From NCBI GenBank assembly GCA_946811185.2, contig OX328110.1, forward strand, positions 22,244,456-22,308,455: a DNA stretch of 64,000 nucleotides, written 5' to 3'. Within the stretch, counting starts at the first letter, position 1. Every line of letters starts with the position of its first letter. Both the position numbers and the translations under genes were made by a program. Of the stretch, positions 21,942 to 32,849 are shown one piece after another. The stretch comes from Hippopus hippopus (Eukaryota; Mollusca; Bivalvia; Cardiida; Cardiidae). The notes beneath the pieces were generated by a model. That model was not told where the DNA came from and searched no databases. It was given only the letters and a program-made list of their open reading frames with translations.

Positions 21942-22157
21942 TTAAGTTTTAACCATTGATTTAGAAAGAAAAAGAAAAAAAAAGGTTCTAGTCGCCTTGT
22001 TTTGATTGTCATAGAAAAGTATACATGCAACGAAAAAACAAAGAAATGAAATTAACATGACATATTTAAAATTAGTCGCTATAGGTGGCGTGATAGTTTT
22101 GCCTCTCCGAGCATGCGTGGCCATTTCGTCTGCAACAAACCAATTAATGGAAGCCAT
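21942..22157 (-). CDS. Hypothetical small membrane protein or first exon (speculative)
   Basis: A 71-residue frame in non-repetitive DNA. Its ATG has A at -3 and G at +4. The first 32 residues are polar and basic (HARRGK), then a hydrophobic run YVMLISFLCFFVACILFY could be a type II signal-anchor. The 3' end runs through an A/T tract and could be intronic. No family is recognised, so chance remains likely. Confidence 0.15.
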   Translation of the reverse strand: MASINWFVADEMATHARRGKTITPPIATNFKYVMLISFLCFFVACILFYDNQNKATRTFFFLFLSKSMVKT

Positions 22158-22635
22158 ATTAATATTTTGTGATGTTTAGAAATTAATCTTATGCACGCAA
22201 TTTGTGTAAAAGAACTTTTCATACAAATAAATACGAAGTCAGTGACAAGTGCATTTCTTGTGAGTAATATATTCAATCAAAACGGAAACGTAAATACGTC
22301 ATCAGTGATCGATAAAAGAATGCAAGGATGTCGGACTCTCTGTAAAATGGGTAAATACATCAAACCTTTTTATTAAAACATGAAATATTTAATATTGAAC
22401 GTTCAAACGGGCCTAATTGATTGATTGAAGGCTTCTGTAAGGAACTGCAGACATGATGATTGAATAATACCGTAATAAATAAAGGATGACGACAGATTTA
22501 AGGAGCTGGCGCATAATCGCGCTCAGTGACAACCATGTTTGTGGAAGGAGCAACACTGGATTGTTGATACCTCGATATCTCCCTGTAACATATTGCTTCC
22601 AGCAAAATGTGTGGTAAAAGACCAATATTTAACCA

Positions 22636-22857
22636 TTAACCACACAATCCCGACTTCTAATGATCCTGGAAAAGAAACCTTTTGAAAACATGGTGGTAAA
22701 ATGAGAAAATGCTGGTAACCAGCATTTTCTCCTTTTCCCACAATGTTTTCTTCCCTTTAAAAGACAAATTACATGTTTTAAGTAGCATCTAATTTGTCTC
22801 CTGAAAATGCATTCAACTTGAACAAGTCTACCTCTTTGTTGTGTGGTAAAGAGTTAA
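22636..22857 (+). mobile_element. MITE family C copy
   Basis: TTAA at 22636-22639 and 22854-22857. The hairpin at about 22680-22750 is near perfect. Confidence 0.8.
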
Positions 22858-22982
22858 ACCATTGTGGCAAGAGAAGATAATATTGTGCAATATTGATATT
22901 TAATTTCCCGATTCCGACCGAAAGAACAAGATTTTAGTATCTCATAAATCTGATGCAAAATGTTGCATAAAATGTTCACTTA

Positions 22983-23082
22983 TCAGTGCCACGAGCGATT
23001 TTCCAGACGGAATAGATCAAGATCAGGCTACACAGAACGTGCAGTGTGATCTTGAATCCTTACCGCCCGCTTGTTTAACGCT
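22983..23082 (+). repeat. Family B hairpin remnant
   Basis: AGACGGAATAGATCAAGATC then ACACAGAACGTGCAGTGTGA and TTACCGCCCGCTTGTTTA. The GACGG and CCGCCCG outer arms distinguish B from A. Confidence 0.5.
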
Positions 23083-23204
23083 TTAAATACCACACAATCC
23101 TGAGTATTGACGAATCTGAGGGAGATGTTTAACAAAAAAAAAACATTGTCGGAAAAGAAGAAAAATGTTGGTTTTTTACATTTTATCATTTGATCATTTT
23201 GGTG

Positions 23205-23330
23205 CATATTACCGCGTAAAATATTCACAAATTACTGCCACAGGTGATTTTGGTGACGAAATAGATCAAGATCAGAATGCACAAGACTTGCAGTCTGATC
23301 TTCAACCCATACTGTCCGCTTGTTTATCCC
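23205..23330 (+). repeat. Family B hairpin remnant
   Basis: TGACGAAATAGATCAAGATC then GACTTGCAGTCTGATCTTCA and ACTGTCCGCTTGTTTA. Confidence 0.5.
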
Positions 23331-23540
23331 TATATAAAACAATCCCGGGTTTTGACGACCTTGCGGAAGACGGCTTTTGGAAACATTGAGGCAAAAGGAG
23401 AAAATGCTTGTAGTGAGCATTTTTCCCTCTTTTCACTATGATTTCTACCTTTTCCAAGGAAAATTCCTTTGTATCAGTCATACAAAGTTTGCATTTACTT
23501 TTAATTTGGATACGTCAAAGACTTTCTCGTTTTGAAAAAA
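23325..23540 (+). mobile_element. MITE family C, degraded
   Basis: TATATAAAACAATCCCGGGT then GGAAACATTGAGGCAAAAGG and TTCACTATGATTTCTACC. TTAA ends lost. Confidence 0.5.
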
Positions 23541-23602
23541 AGTCGAAAGCCTGAGGTATTTCTAAATTCAGAGGGTTGTATTGTCAGCCTTCGAGTTTAT
23601 GT

Positions 23603-23825
23603 AAGCCATGCTCTGTGAAAAGGGCATTTAATGAATTTGCAAAAAGTATCGACTCAGGTTAGCCTGCGCTGTCCCCGCAGGCTAACCTGTGTCGAAACTA
23701 ATGAGTTTTGGTCAATTTTCTGCGTGTCAAAGGAACAGTCTACCTTATGATTCAGTCGGTTGTTTGACAAAATGGAATTTATGGATCCAAAAATATGATG
23801 ACTGGTTTGGTGCGACTCAGTTATA
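23603..23825 (+). mobile_element. MITE family D, right end lost
   Basis: AAGCCATGCTCTGTGAAAAG and central palindrome AGGTTAGCCTGCGCTGTCCC with complement. The right terminal repeat is not recognisable. Confidence 0.6.
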
Positions 23826-23883
23826 TTTAAAGTGTGTCCCGCCTTGAAAGTTAACAAAAACAAAATATATACAAATCATCGAA

Positions 23884-24113
23884 TTAACCCTTTACCAAAC
23901 AATCCCATTTTTTTACGACCCAGACGAAGGAGCCCCTCTGAAAACATTGTGGGAAAAGGAGAAAATGCTGGTAACCAGCATTTTCTCCTTTTCCCATAAT
24001 GTTTTCTACTCTTCTAAAGTCAAGTTTCAATTTATGAGTCACGTTTATTTTGTCGTCTGCAAATGCTTTCAACTTGGACAAGTCGAAAATTTTGTCGTTT
24101 GGTAAAGGGTTAA
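23884..24113 (+). mobile_element. MITE family C, intact
   Basis: TTAACCCTTTACCAAACAAT to TTTGGTAAAGGGTTAA. The hairpin at 23940-24006 has almost no mismatches, one of the best preserved copies. Confidence 0.85.
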
Positions 24114-25237
24114 GTAGAGTATTTTGGGTTTCAAATCTCCGTCCTTATTTAAAATATACAGAAACTCTTTCAGCTCAAGATCTGTAACTTGTCGGCTTGA
24201 CAAACCAAGCGGGTGGCAAAGTTCCAAGGTCAGACTGTAGGCTCTTTGTAGTCTGATCTCAAACGTCTACAAAATCCCGTTACCGCCCCTGTCGCTGATA
24301 GGTGTTAAAGTTCTCGGGATGATTATCTCGATCGGACAAATTGAAAGAATACCCACAACATAGATCTATGTATTTTTTAGGAAATTTATAGATTAAAATT
24401 TTGATTCGTCCTGCTTATCCGCAACCTCTGCCTATGATGCCAGGTGTTTTCCTGTGTTATTGATTGTATTTGAAAGTAATGTACCCATCGACCGGAAATA
24501 ATTTGTACATGTCAAAGTGCCAAAATGCAGGTGTTCTTGAAATAAACATATACATATATTAGTTCACCACTCCTTCATCGACAAAAGTAATGCAGTTGAT
24601 GCCGCGAGTGCGAGTGCACTTCCGTCTCTTACTTTGTTTTCAAATATTATCATGTACGGTCACTGTCAGTTATATCGTATAAGAACTTCTGCTCCGCTTA
24701 ATTGTTTCATTTGCTGCGGTAATTGATTCTTTCTTGATTCTTGTGTGATGATTCTCCTGCGGCTGAGTCACCACGGTACGAAACCTACGTAATAACTAAA
24801 GTTGAGCTTGTTTCGGATAGTTATTAATTATATCTTTAGATAGCTGGTATTTGACATTAGAAAAATAAGTGAGCAAATTAATACAACAAGCTTGTTACTT
24901 AACTACGGAGCCGTTTACTAAATCAAGTCAGTAGATAATAAAAATAAACCCTAATAGGATCTTAATAAAAATTGGTCCGTGGCACGAGGGAAGGTTGAAG
25001 TTAATTCAAAATCGATTGGCATTGATATCAATAGGTCAAAAAGCTCGGGACCCGCATCGGCAGAAAACGTCTCTTGCATAACTTTTACTTGCATCTATTG
25101 TTTTTAGAGCCTCTTTCAAAATTTTGCCGAGCCCTTTCTTTTTCCACCATGATCAAAGGCGAACGATTAAAGTTTCATTTTATTTTTTTAAATAGCCTCA
25201 CCAGAACTGGCAACGGCATGATAATTTCAACTTTCAT

Positions 25238-25451
25238 TTAACCCTTTACCACATGACAAGATTTTAGACTAGTCCAAATTGAAAGCACTTGCAGGCAACA
25301 AATCAAATTTTACTCAAAACACGAAATTTCTCTTTCATTTGGCACAAAACATTGTGGGCAATTCTGTTTACCAGCATTTTCTCCTTTTCCCACAATGTTT
25401 TTAAAAGGCCTCGGGTTCAATAAAACGTGGGATTGTATGGTAGAGGGTTAA
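25238..25451 (-). mobile_element. MITE family C copy
   Basis: TTAA at both ends, TTAACCCTTTACCACATGAC and TGTATGGTAGAGGGTTAA. The left half of the hairpin is partly deleted. Confidence 0.75.
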
Positions 25452-25599
25452 TTGGAACGGTGTTTACCCAGATTTTAACAGATTTTCCCCTATATGACGG
25501 TATCAGCTTACTGGTGCCCTGCCCGGGTTTCAGAAGTACAAACTAGTTGCTCTGCATTACCTTGCAAAAAGATTTTGTATTTTGAAATGTTATTTTTTT

Positions 25600-25806
25600 C
25601 ACCATTAGACCAAATTCTGGACTTGTCAGTATTAAAAGCAATTTGCCGATGAGCATTTGAATGTAGCATATGTGATCAGGTTTTTAAAGGGCAGAAAACA
25701 TTGATGGAAAAGGAGAAAATACCAACTACTAGCATTTTATCCCTTTCCCAGAATTCTTTCAAAGATATTTTGCTCCGAGTCGTTAGATCACGGTGTTGTA
25801 TGTTAA
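25600..25806 (-). mobile_element. MITE family C, degraded
   Basis: AGACCAAATTCTGGACTTGT then GAAAACATTGATGGAAAAGG and TCGTTAGATCACGGTGTTGT. It ends against the TTAA (25803-25806) that starts the next B element. Confidence 0.55.
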
Positions 25807-26019
25807 CTCTTTCCACATCATAGACGACACCAGAAACTTTTGTGGACAGTGTAGACTAAGATCAGACTGCACAGAACATGCAGACTGATCTCTGATCTGC
25901 ACTGTCCACGGCTATATATATTCTATATCATGACCGAACTGTCTTTTGATCTTGCAGATGAAATGTATCTTTAGTCTTTGGGAAAATGCAATTTATTTAT
26001 TCAGTGGTGAAAGAGTTAA
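25803..26019 (+). mobile_element. MITE family B copy
   Basis: TTAACTCTTTCCACATCATA start and GGTGAAAGAGTTAA end, TTAA on both sides. The core AGACTGCACAGAACATGCAG is intact. Confidence 0.75.
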
Positions 26020-26048
26020 ACGGTTAAACATACATTTTTTTTGTATAG

Positions 26049-26113
26049 ATTTTAAGACAGGCAGGCAGCAGTGTTGATCTACACAGAGAATGATTGTGAC
26101 GAAGAGAGAAACT
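26049..26113 (+). other. Candidate exon 1 of an unknown transcript (speculative)
   Basis: Acceptor-like TTTTTTTTGTATAG and donor-like ACT|GTAAGT. Its only ATG (26090) would, if spliced to 27350, give a short upstream frame that stops at the next junction. It may be 5' UTR. No similarity is recognised. Confidence 0.15.
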
Positions 26114-26862
26114 GTAAGTTATAAAACATAGTTAATGATACTGAATTCATTCCTCGATTTTATCAACGGAAACCGGTACCAAAACTGTAACATTTCCGTC
26201 ATGTTAAATATTTGCTACTTGTGGATGACCTTTTGCTGCATACCACTTGTGAAAGCATTTAAATATATGAAAAAAAAAAAACCAAACAAAACTCTTGAGA
26301 AACAATTTCTCATTTTGCTGCAAAGTTTAACCCTGTACCACAAAATCCTGACTTCTAAATACTTGTACTGTGAAATCTTCGTAATTGATTTTAGCCAATA
26401 GAAATCGTTTTACCTTCTGAATTTTAAACTGGACTTAGATGCAGTTTAGAATAGTTGGTTAACACGGGCCTTCGGATCGACTTTATATAACCAGCTGGGT
26501 AGACTAGAATAACAGCAGCTAAATGGTTTTCGTTAATATCGTGGTAGAATGAATTCTGCATCAAATGTTTTCAGTTTGCTCATTGCTTTTAAACCCACAT
26601 ATATAATTTCACAAATACATCACGAAGTTTTTACACCCCAAACACTTTGAACATATGGAAAATGTGAAGATTTGTTTTTGGTCCATGAAAAAATTATGTA
26701 CAGAAATGATCTTTAATACAAGAATACAAGCTTAAAAATTGCTTCCAAAGAGGAATCGATCGTTACGGGCAGTATCTCCTTTCGCAACAATGTTTTCAAA
26801 AGTGTTCTACAGCGTGAAAGATAAAATGCGCTTGTAGTTTTGAATTCTGTCCTCACAGAAAT

Positions 26863-27041
26863 TTAGACCTTTCATCGCCGTAGAGGCGGAAACAGACGCT
26901 TTGACGGACGGTATAAATCCTACGCGCAGTCTGATCTCGGATCTATACCGACCGCCCGAATAATTTTCTGAATGTCAATGGAATGCATTTTAAGACGTTG
27001 AAAGCGGACGAGTTTATATATAAGGCGCTGAAAGAGCTAAA
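26863..27041 (+). mobile_element. MITE family B copy
   Basis: GACGGACGGTATAAATCCTA then CGCGCAGTCTGATCTCGGAT and ATACCGACCGCCCG. The core hairpin has an internal deletion. Confidence 0.55.
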
Positions 27042-27061
27042 GTTTTATGCTGGTTTTGAAT

Positions 27062-27256
27062 TTAACCCATAGAGCGCTAAAAGTCCCTAGCAGAGATTTC
27101 TAGTCTACAAACAGGGAAGGCTGCTCTTGACTATATTGTTTCAACAAAGCGGACACCATAGATCAAAAGATCAGACGATACGGTTTGTGCAGACTGATCT
27201 TGATCTACATTGGCCGCATGGACAACAATTGTGAAAAAAGGCGCTTTAATGGTTAA
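27062..27256 (-). mobile_element. MITE family B copy
   Basis: TTAA at 27062-27065 and 27253-27256. Core AGATCAGACGATACGGTTTG then TGCAGACTGATCTTGATC. Confidence 0.7.
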
Positions 27257-27349
27257 CTACTGTGTTTATGTTTGTGTTTAATTTATTATCGGTCAATCGA
27301 TCATTGCATGTGGAAGAGATAATTTTCATTATTCATGGAAGGGTTTCAG

Positions 27350-27401
27350 GTGAAAGTAGACAAATGGACGAGGAAGACCAAATATTATCAATCAAAGGAC
27401 T
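27350..27401 (+). other. Candidate exon 2 of an unknown transcript (speculative)
   Basis: TTTCAG acceptor, donor GTAAGT from 27402. An ATG at 27364 (CAAATGG context) opens MDEEDQILSIKG and would join in phase to the frame at 28454. Acidic start, no family recognised. Confidence 0.18.
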
Positions 27402-27886
27402 GTAAGTGTTGTGCAGGTTTTTGCTGGATTACTGAATGGGGTAGGATCATATGAAGCTCTTATATGCAATGAAACAGCACTCAGCCTGCTGAGCTGACCA
27501 ACCCTAAACTTTCTTACTCATGCTTGTACCATCAGTTAACCTTATAAGCGTGTAAGCTTCACAACTCTTATGAAACTATTTGATGGAACAAGGAAGGCCG
27601 AGGAGACTCGGAGTTTGTCAGCAGTGCAGGCTACTTGTGATTTCATTGCTTTTGGGTGGTCAACCGATCAAATGCACAAATAAGCCAGAGCATCAATCTG
27701 ACGCGTTTTTTCTATCCTATCATATGTAAGACTGTATGCACTTACGCAGTAAATACACTAGCTACCATTGAGATGTTGAATAGTATTATTAGCTAAATCT
27801 GAGAGTACACCGCGAGTAGCGAATGCGTATCCAGAGGATCAAGTTCCTGTCAGATCGATCACAGAACGCGAACTTGTTTTGAAAAT

Positions 27887-28148
27887 GAAGCATGCTCTGT
27901 GAAAAGGGCGTTAAATGCATCTGCAAAAAGTATCGCTCCAGGTAAGCCTGTGCGGACTGCGCAGGCTGACCTGAGTCGAAACTTTTTGCTATTGGTCAAT
28001 TCTCTACATGTCAAAGGACCAGTCTGCCTCATGATCCAGTTTGTTGTCAGACAAAATGGGTTTTATGGATCCATAATTCCATGAGCACTTGCTTGGTATA
28101 ATGTATTACGGAAATGCATGAGACCCCCATCTTGACGGAGGGCTGCTC
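27887..28148 (+). mobile_element. MITE family D copy
   Basis: GAAGCATGCTCTGTGAAAAG to GGAGGGCTGCTC. Central palindrome GTGCGGACTGCGCAGGCTGA with mutated left arm. AAAT precedes it; the right flank is mutated. Confidence 0.7.
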
Positions 28149-28453
28149 GAATGCTTAGATTGTGCCAAAGAATGTGAGAATATTCCTTTGACATTATTTA
28201 AAAGTGCCTTGTTTAAATTATTGATGGAAGTCTTTTTTTTTAGGGTTACATTTTGGTTATACCTTAGTCCGGGGACAGACTGACATATTCTTAGAAAAAT
28301 CAAGAGTAACTGTAATTGAAAAGGTAACATGGAGTAGAAGAGGATTTTAAGTCCTTTTGACTTGTTCATTCAGGATAGGAAACCAATGGAGTTGATGTGT
28401 TTTCCACATTCTCAATGACACATATTATCAAATTTTCTCCTTCGGACTATCAG

Positions 28454-28566
28454 GATGGTAACACGTAAAGGTCTACTTTCGCGTTTGTTATGGAGTGATC
28501 CGGGAAAACAATGCACAGCAAAGAATAGAAACAATCACAAAAAGTGGTTCTTAGCTGTATCTTTAA
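28454..28566 (+). other. Candidate exon 3 of an unknown transcript (speculative)
   Basis: CCTTCGGACTATCAG acceptor and AA|GTAAGT donor. It continues the frame from 27401 as LMVTRKGLLSRLL...KKWFLAVSL with no stop. No downstream partner exon was found. Confidence 0.18.
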
Positions 28567-28727
28567 GTAAGTGCCACAGAAAATATCGAATCCTGCACGT
28601 AGAAGAAATGAGACGTTATTTGTTTCAAGGGACAAAACTTTTACTTTTTTGTCTTGAATTTTGAGATTTGTTTCCCTTGGAAATGAAAAAAAAAAAAAAA
28701 AAGTGAGACTATTCCCTTTACTTTTTG

Positions 28728-28790
28728 TTGATTAATTGTAAGTATAGTGTTAAACATTATTTCAGTTATATCGCGACGGCCAGTCACAGA
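28728..28790 (-). mobile_element. SINE tail fragment
   Basis: AGTGTTAAACATTATTTCAG then TTATATCGCGACGGCCAGTC, the 3' end only. Confidence 0.55.
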
Positions 28791-29339
28791 TAGGAAACTT
28801 CATAATCGGAGTCAATGGCTTTTATAAGAAAGTGTAGTGTTGGTCTTCCGGCTCCGAAATATCGGCTCAAAACAACGCAAGAAACAGGCAACCTTGTCAT
28901 TCTGTGTACTTATGTGTACTTATTTCTTTGAAATTCGGAAAAAAAGAGAATGTCACGCAATGCTCTGGTCTTTCATTGTGTTTTCTACACTACGGAGCTG
29001 TAATATGTATACAGTATTGTCTGAATCATTTGTGCCGTGGGTTAACCGTAGCCAAAATGTTAGATCAAGGATCTAATTTCAGGCTGATATTGCCACTGAA
29101 CACTGAACTAGCAAATTAGAGAAAGGTTTGGCTGTTAGCGTTTCATTGACAACACAGCCATTGAAGATGACTATCTCGATTGTAAACAAAAATACTGGTT
29201 GAAAATCAGACGAATTGCGTATCTGCGTATTTGGTAGGCTTTAAAATAAGTTTTGTTGCGTATTTCCTGTTCCGAATTGCAAAAAATAAGAAAATACGCA
29301 GCTTATATGGGGCTGTGCAGCCCAGGCCTTATGGTAGGG

Positions 29340-29580
29340 AACATTTACCAATTTTTCATTATAGATATTTATAAGTAAAACCATGTAAAACTTGTGACCA
29401 CACGGAGTTGGGCCACTTTTGACCCCAAGGCTATATCTTTTAAGTAAATTGGTAAATGCTTATTAGGTGAAGCTACACACCAAATGTCCGGTGAAATTTG
29501 GTAAAAAGTAGGAGGATAGTTTCAGATAAAAACGATGTTTAAGATAAAAAGTAACCGACTGACGCACGACGGACACAGAT
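29340..29580. other. Unclassified interspersed-repeat-like stretch
   Basis: Contains GACGCACGACGGACACAGAT next to a MITE, a signature I associate with common bivalve repeats. No structure or frame is visible. Confidence 0.25.
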
Positions 29581-29591
29581 CCATAATAACT

Positions 29592-29830
29592 GGCTTGCAC
29601 CATGCGAAAAGGGGCTTTCGGACATTTGCGTAAAGTGTCGTCTCGGATCAGCCTGTGCAGTCCGCGCAGGCTAATCCGAGACGGCACTTTACGACTTTAT
29701 TAGATTTTGTCCTTCAGTAGACATGCGCAAAACAGAAAATTACATAAAAACGGAAAGTGTCCTCTCGGAGTGCGCAGGCTGATCCGGGATGACACTTTAC
29801 ACAAATGTCCCTTTTCGCATGTTGCAGAAC
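29592..29830. mobile_element. MITE family F copy
   Basis: GGCTTGCACCATGCGAAAAG start and GCATGTTGCAGAAC end. The first palindrome (about 29626-29692) is nearly perfect; the second is shortened to one arm. Confidence 0.75.
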
Positions 29831-30394
29831 ATATAAGCTTGCTGTCCTTCGGTCAGCTGGGCTTAGAACGAGATTGCTTGGTAAAGAATTATCAATGTGA
29901 ATGACAATATTCTGTAAATGACAAATGCGTTATGCTTCCTTTTTTTACATCACGCAGTTGCATATTGTGTGTTATATGCATTCTGTCCTAGCGTTTTCAA
30001 ATCATTTAGTCTACCACAGAAAAGCAGGTAAAAGTAAACGCACAAATAATTGTAAGGTAAAGGTTCTTTTACGCATCTGTATACGACCTTGCGCTTTCTA
30101 CTATTTCAGTCAAGCAAGGTAAAAGTACAAATATTGCAATACCAAAGCCCTTTTACGCACTTGCATATTATGCATTATGCCTAAAAAGTTGCGTTTTCTA
30201 CTATTTCAGTCAAAAATGATAAAAGCAGAAATAGTGCAATGTCACAGTTCTTTTCCGCACTCGCGTTTTTACGTCATCAAATACTTTGACAATCATTTTA
30301 TTATAAAACTTTGTCGATTGGTAAAGAGTTGAATAGACGTGTTACTTTCGTACCAAAAGGTAAAATTTTGAAGTCGACCAAATTGAAAACATGT

Positions 30395-30934
30395 TGTTAC
30401 GGGAGACCACTCCTTCATGCATGGCTTCATCCCGATTTAAATACAATACCTGACAACTGCGAGAATTCCCTTTAGCTCAGTCTTTAGCCTTTCGTCCGGG
30501 TGTTCTAGGTTCGAATCCCGCCAGGGGCGGTTTGTATTTGAGCTATGCATTTGTTGCGAACTTTCATGTTCGTAGGATGTGGGTTAGTCCGGGATTGGCC
30601 ATTGAGCCATTTGTTGTCTAATTAATCGATTTACTGCCTAATTAGGCTTTGAGTCATCAATAAATGATGACTTTAAGAGGGGGTGTGTTACGGGAGACCA
30701 CTCCTTCATGCATGGCTTCATCCCGATTTAATACAATACCTGCCAACTGCGTTAGGAAGAATTCTCTTTAGCTCAGTGGTTATGGTATTGGCCTTTCGTC
30801 CGGGCGTTCTAGGTTCGAATCCCGCAAGGTGCGATTTGTATTTGAACTATGCATTTGTTGCGAACTTTGATGTTCGTAGGATGGGGGCTCGAGCCATTTG
30901 TTGTCTAATTAATACTTACTGCCTAATTAGGCTT
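30395..30934 (+). repeat. Tandem pair of a tRNA-like ~290-bp unit
   Basis: Unit 1 (30395-30685) and unit 2 (30686-30934) both start TGTTACGGGAGACCACTCCT and end near CTGCCTAATTAGGCTTT. Each has a tRNA-like block with TTTAGCTCAGTGGTTATGG (A box, deleted in unit 1) and GGTTCGAATCCCGC (B box). The anticodon arm folds poorly, so it is not a functional tRNA. It could be a solo repeat of an LTR-like element beginning TGTTAC, or a tandemly amplified SINE. Confidence 0.7.
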
Positions 30935-30944
30935 TTGTAGTTCA

Positions 30945-31200
30945 TGGGATGATTTCTGTCTTTGATAGCCAAAGAGGAAATGCTGGTTGATGCCGTTTTA
31001 AACGTACTTTTTGTAACATTGAGGCGACCATAGGTAGTTTCTCTTTACCTATGTTGTGCATGAGATATTTCAAAGCCACTTGACCCTATCTGACATTAGA
31101 GCCTGCGTCGCATAAGATCCTTTCAGAGCCACCAGACCTTGTCTGATATTAGAGCCTAGTAGAGAGAGAGAGAGAGAAAGAAAGAGAGAGAGAGATGGCT
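30945..31200. repeat. Duplicated segment, copy 1
   Basis: Shares ATTTCTGTCTTTGATAG, GCTGGTTGATGCCGTTTTAA, CCTTTCAGAGCC and ACCTTGTCT with 31411-31640, and ends in a GA tract in both. Confidence 0.65.
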
Positions 31201-31410
31201 TTTATGGGGTAAACTAATGAGTAAGGTATAATATGATGGCGGAACGGATAAAATAGTGGATAAAGAGAGGACTGATTTAAAGAAGTAAGCTGCTTAAAGA
31301 AGATTTTTATATTCGATATCACGCAAGCATAATGGTCATTCTTTTGTTTTGATAGTTTAAACAGTCAGTACCCTTGGGCTACGTCTGTGCTGACGACAAA
31401 ATAAATGTAG

Positions 31411-31638
31411 TTCAAAGGATTATTTCTGTCTTTGATAGGACAGAAAATATTGTGGGCCAAGGAGAAAATGCTGGTTGATGCCGTTTTAAACATAATTTCT
31501 GTATCGAGGCGACTAATGCACCTGTCCCGTAGTTTCTCTTCACGCATAAAATCCTTTCAAAGCCACTAGACCCTTTCTGAGCTTGGTATGCATAAAAACC
31601 TTTCAGAGCCAAAAGACCTTGTCTTACATTGGAGTCTG

Positions 31639-31640
<2 letters not shown>
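31411..31640. repeat. Duplicated segment, copy 2
   Basis: The second copy of the 30945-31200 segment, diverged, partly derived from MITE C (ATTGTGGGCCAAGGAGAAAA). It leads into a longer GA tract. Confidence 0.65.
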
Positions 31641-31699
<59 letters not shown>

Positions 31700-31736
31700 G
31701 AGAGAGAGGGAGAGAGGGAGAGGGAGAGAGAGAGTT
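31641..31736. repeat. (GA)n microsatellite
   Basis: About 95 bp of AG repeats with a few G insertions. Leu/Ser and Arg/Glu reading frames across it are artefacts. Confidence 0.95.
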
Positions 31737-31817
31737 AATAAAAAAGGAAGATGGTTGATAAGTGGAGGCCCAGGTTCAATTGTCACTCAAGAACCTGGAT
31801 GTTTTAAGGGGAATATA

Positions 31818-31985
31818 TAGAGGATATTTGTTTTTTACGGTGAAAGATCGAAATTTATTTCATCGAGTGAACATCATCCGTAATATTTTCACTAGTGGCG
31901 CAGCCACGATTGAAAATATTACCGATGATGTTCACTCGATGAAATAAATTTCGATCTTTCACCGGAGAAAAACAAATATTCTATT
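31818..31985. repeat. Long palindrome, ~168 bp
   Basis: The arms start GATATTTGTTTTTTACGGTG and contain ATCGAAATTTATTTCATCGA and ATGATGTTCACTCGATGAAA. The centre is AGTGGCGCAGCCACGA. Nearly perfect, with no other copy in the window except a faint resemblance at 32240-32320. Confidence 0.8.
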
Positions 31986-31999
31986 TATTTCAAGCTTTT

Positions 32000-32440
32000 A
32001 ACCCTTTCTGGGGGGAACTTAATCAAAATGCAGCACAGTTCTTTTCGGTTATTCCCCGTGGCGTATCCCCTCCGCATAGCAACGCATTACAATATCACGT
32101 CAAGCGCGAGAAATGTAAGGTAAATTACGTCATATTTCCATCTGGTTGTGAGGCACGCGCATTTTACCTAGGTAACTAGTGCGCGGGAAGAACTGTTTCC
32201 GCCTTCAATTGAAGAGTTAGAATATAAAAATTGGTATTTTCACTGGTCGTAACCATGAAATAACGAAAAATATTTCACCCTTATTTCTCGATAACCTACC
32301 GGAAAGCATGAAATAATCATGGGCATTACACGTCAGAGCCCGGGTGTAATACGGTTGAAACCTCGGACTCTCATGAATAAGTAAGCTGTCTCCTTAAGGC
32401 TTAGATATTCTTGAGGATTAGGTAATGTACCAATTTATCT
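32000..32440. other. CpG-richer, promoter-like or unknown repeat stretch
   Basis: Holds TTACGTCAT (32125-32133), an RFX-like CATAGCAACGC (32075-32085) and TATAAAAA (32223). No gene follows that I can recognise. Confidence 0.2.
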
Positions 32441-32452
32441 ATTAACCTATCA

Positions 32453-32485
32453 GTCGGTCGGTCGGTCAGTCAGTCGGTCGGTCAA
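32453..32485. repeat. (GGTC)n microsatellite
   Basis: CGGTCGGTCGGTCAGTCAGT and following units. Confidence 0.85.
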
Positions 32486-32849
32486 TTAATATCCCGGATG
32501 GCAGGCAAGCTACCTCCATCATAATTCGCCAGGAAGCGTTTCATGGCAGTAAACAGTGAGGCCCTTGTTTATATTTATATGTACACAAGAGGAGATGGAA
32601 TCTCGTTTTCTACGATGAATATAAATCGTTCGAGAACACGTCGCGTGACTGACATTGCATTTCCGGTTTCAAGGAGATTATGTTTTCTTCGAGTCGAATT
32701 TGTTGAAAAATCTGTGTTATTGACTGAAACACAACTTCCGTCGTCACCAAGATGGTTCAATAAATTCTGGACGTTTTTAACTCTTTACCAGACTAGAAAA
32801 TCTTTCACTTCCAAACTGAAAGCATTAAAGACTACAGTTCAACCATTTC

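Noticed and set aside
30765..30836. tRNA gene on the + strand
   Set aside because: A and B boxes are present, but the anticodon stem does not pair properly and the block is part of a repeated unit.
31412..31786. Leu/Ser-rich frame of 124 codons
   Set aside because: Translation of a GA microsatellite.
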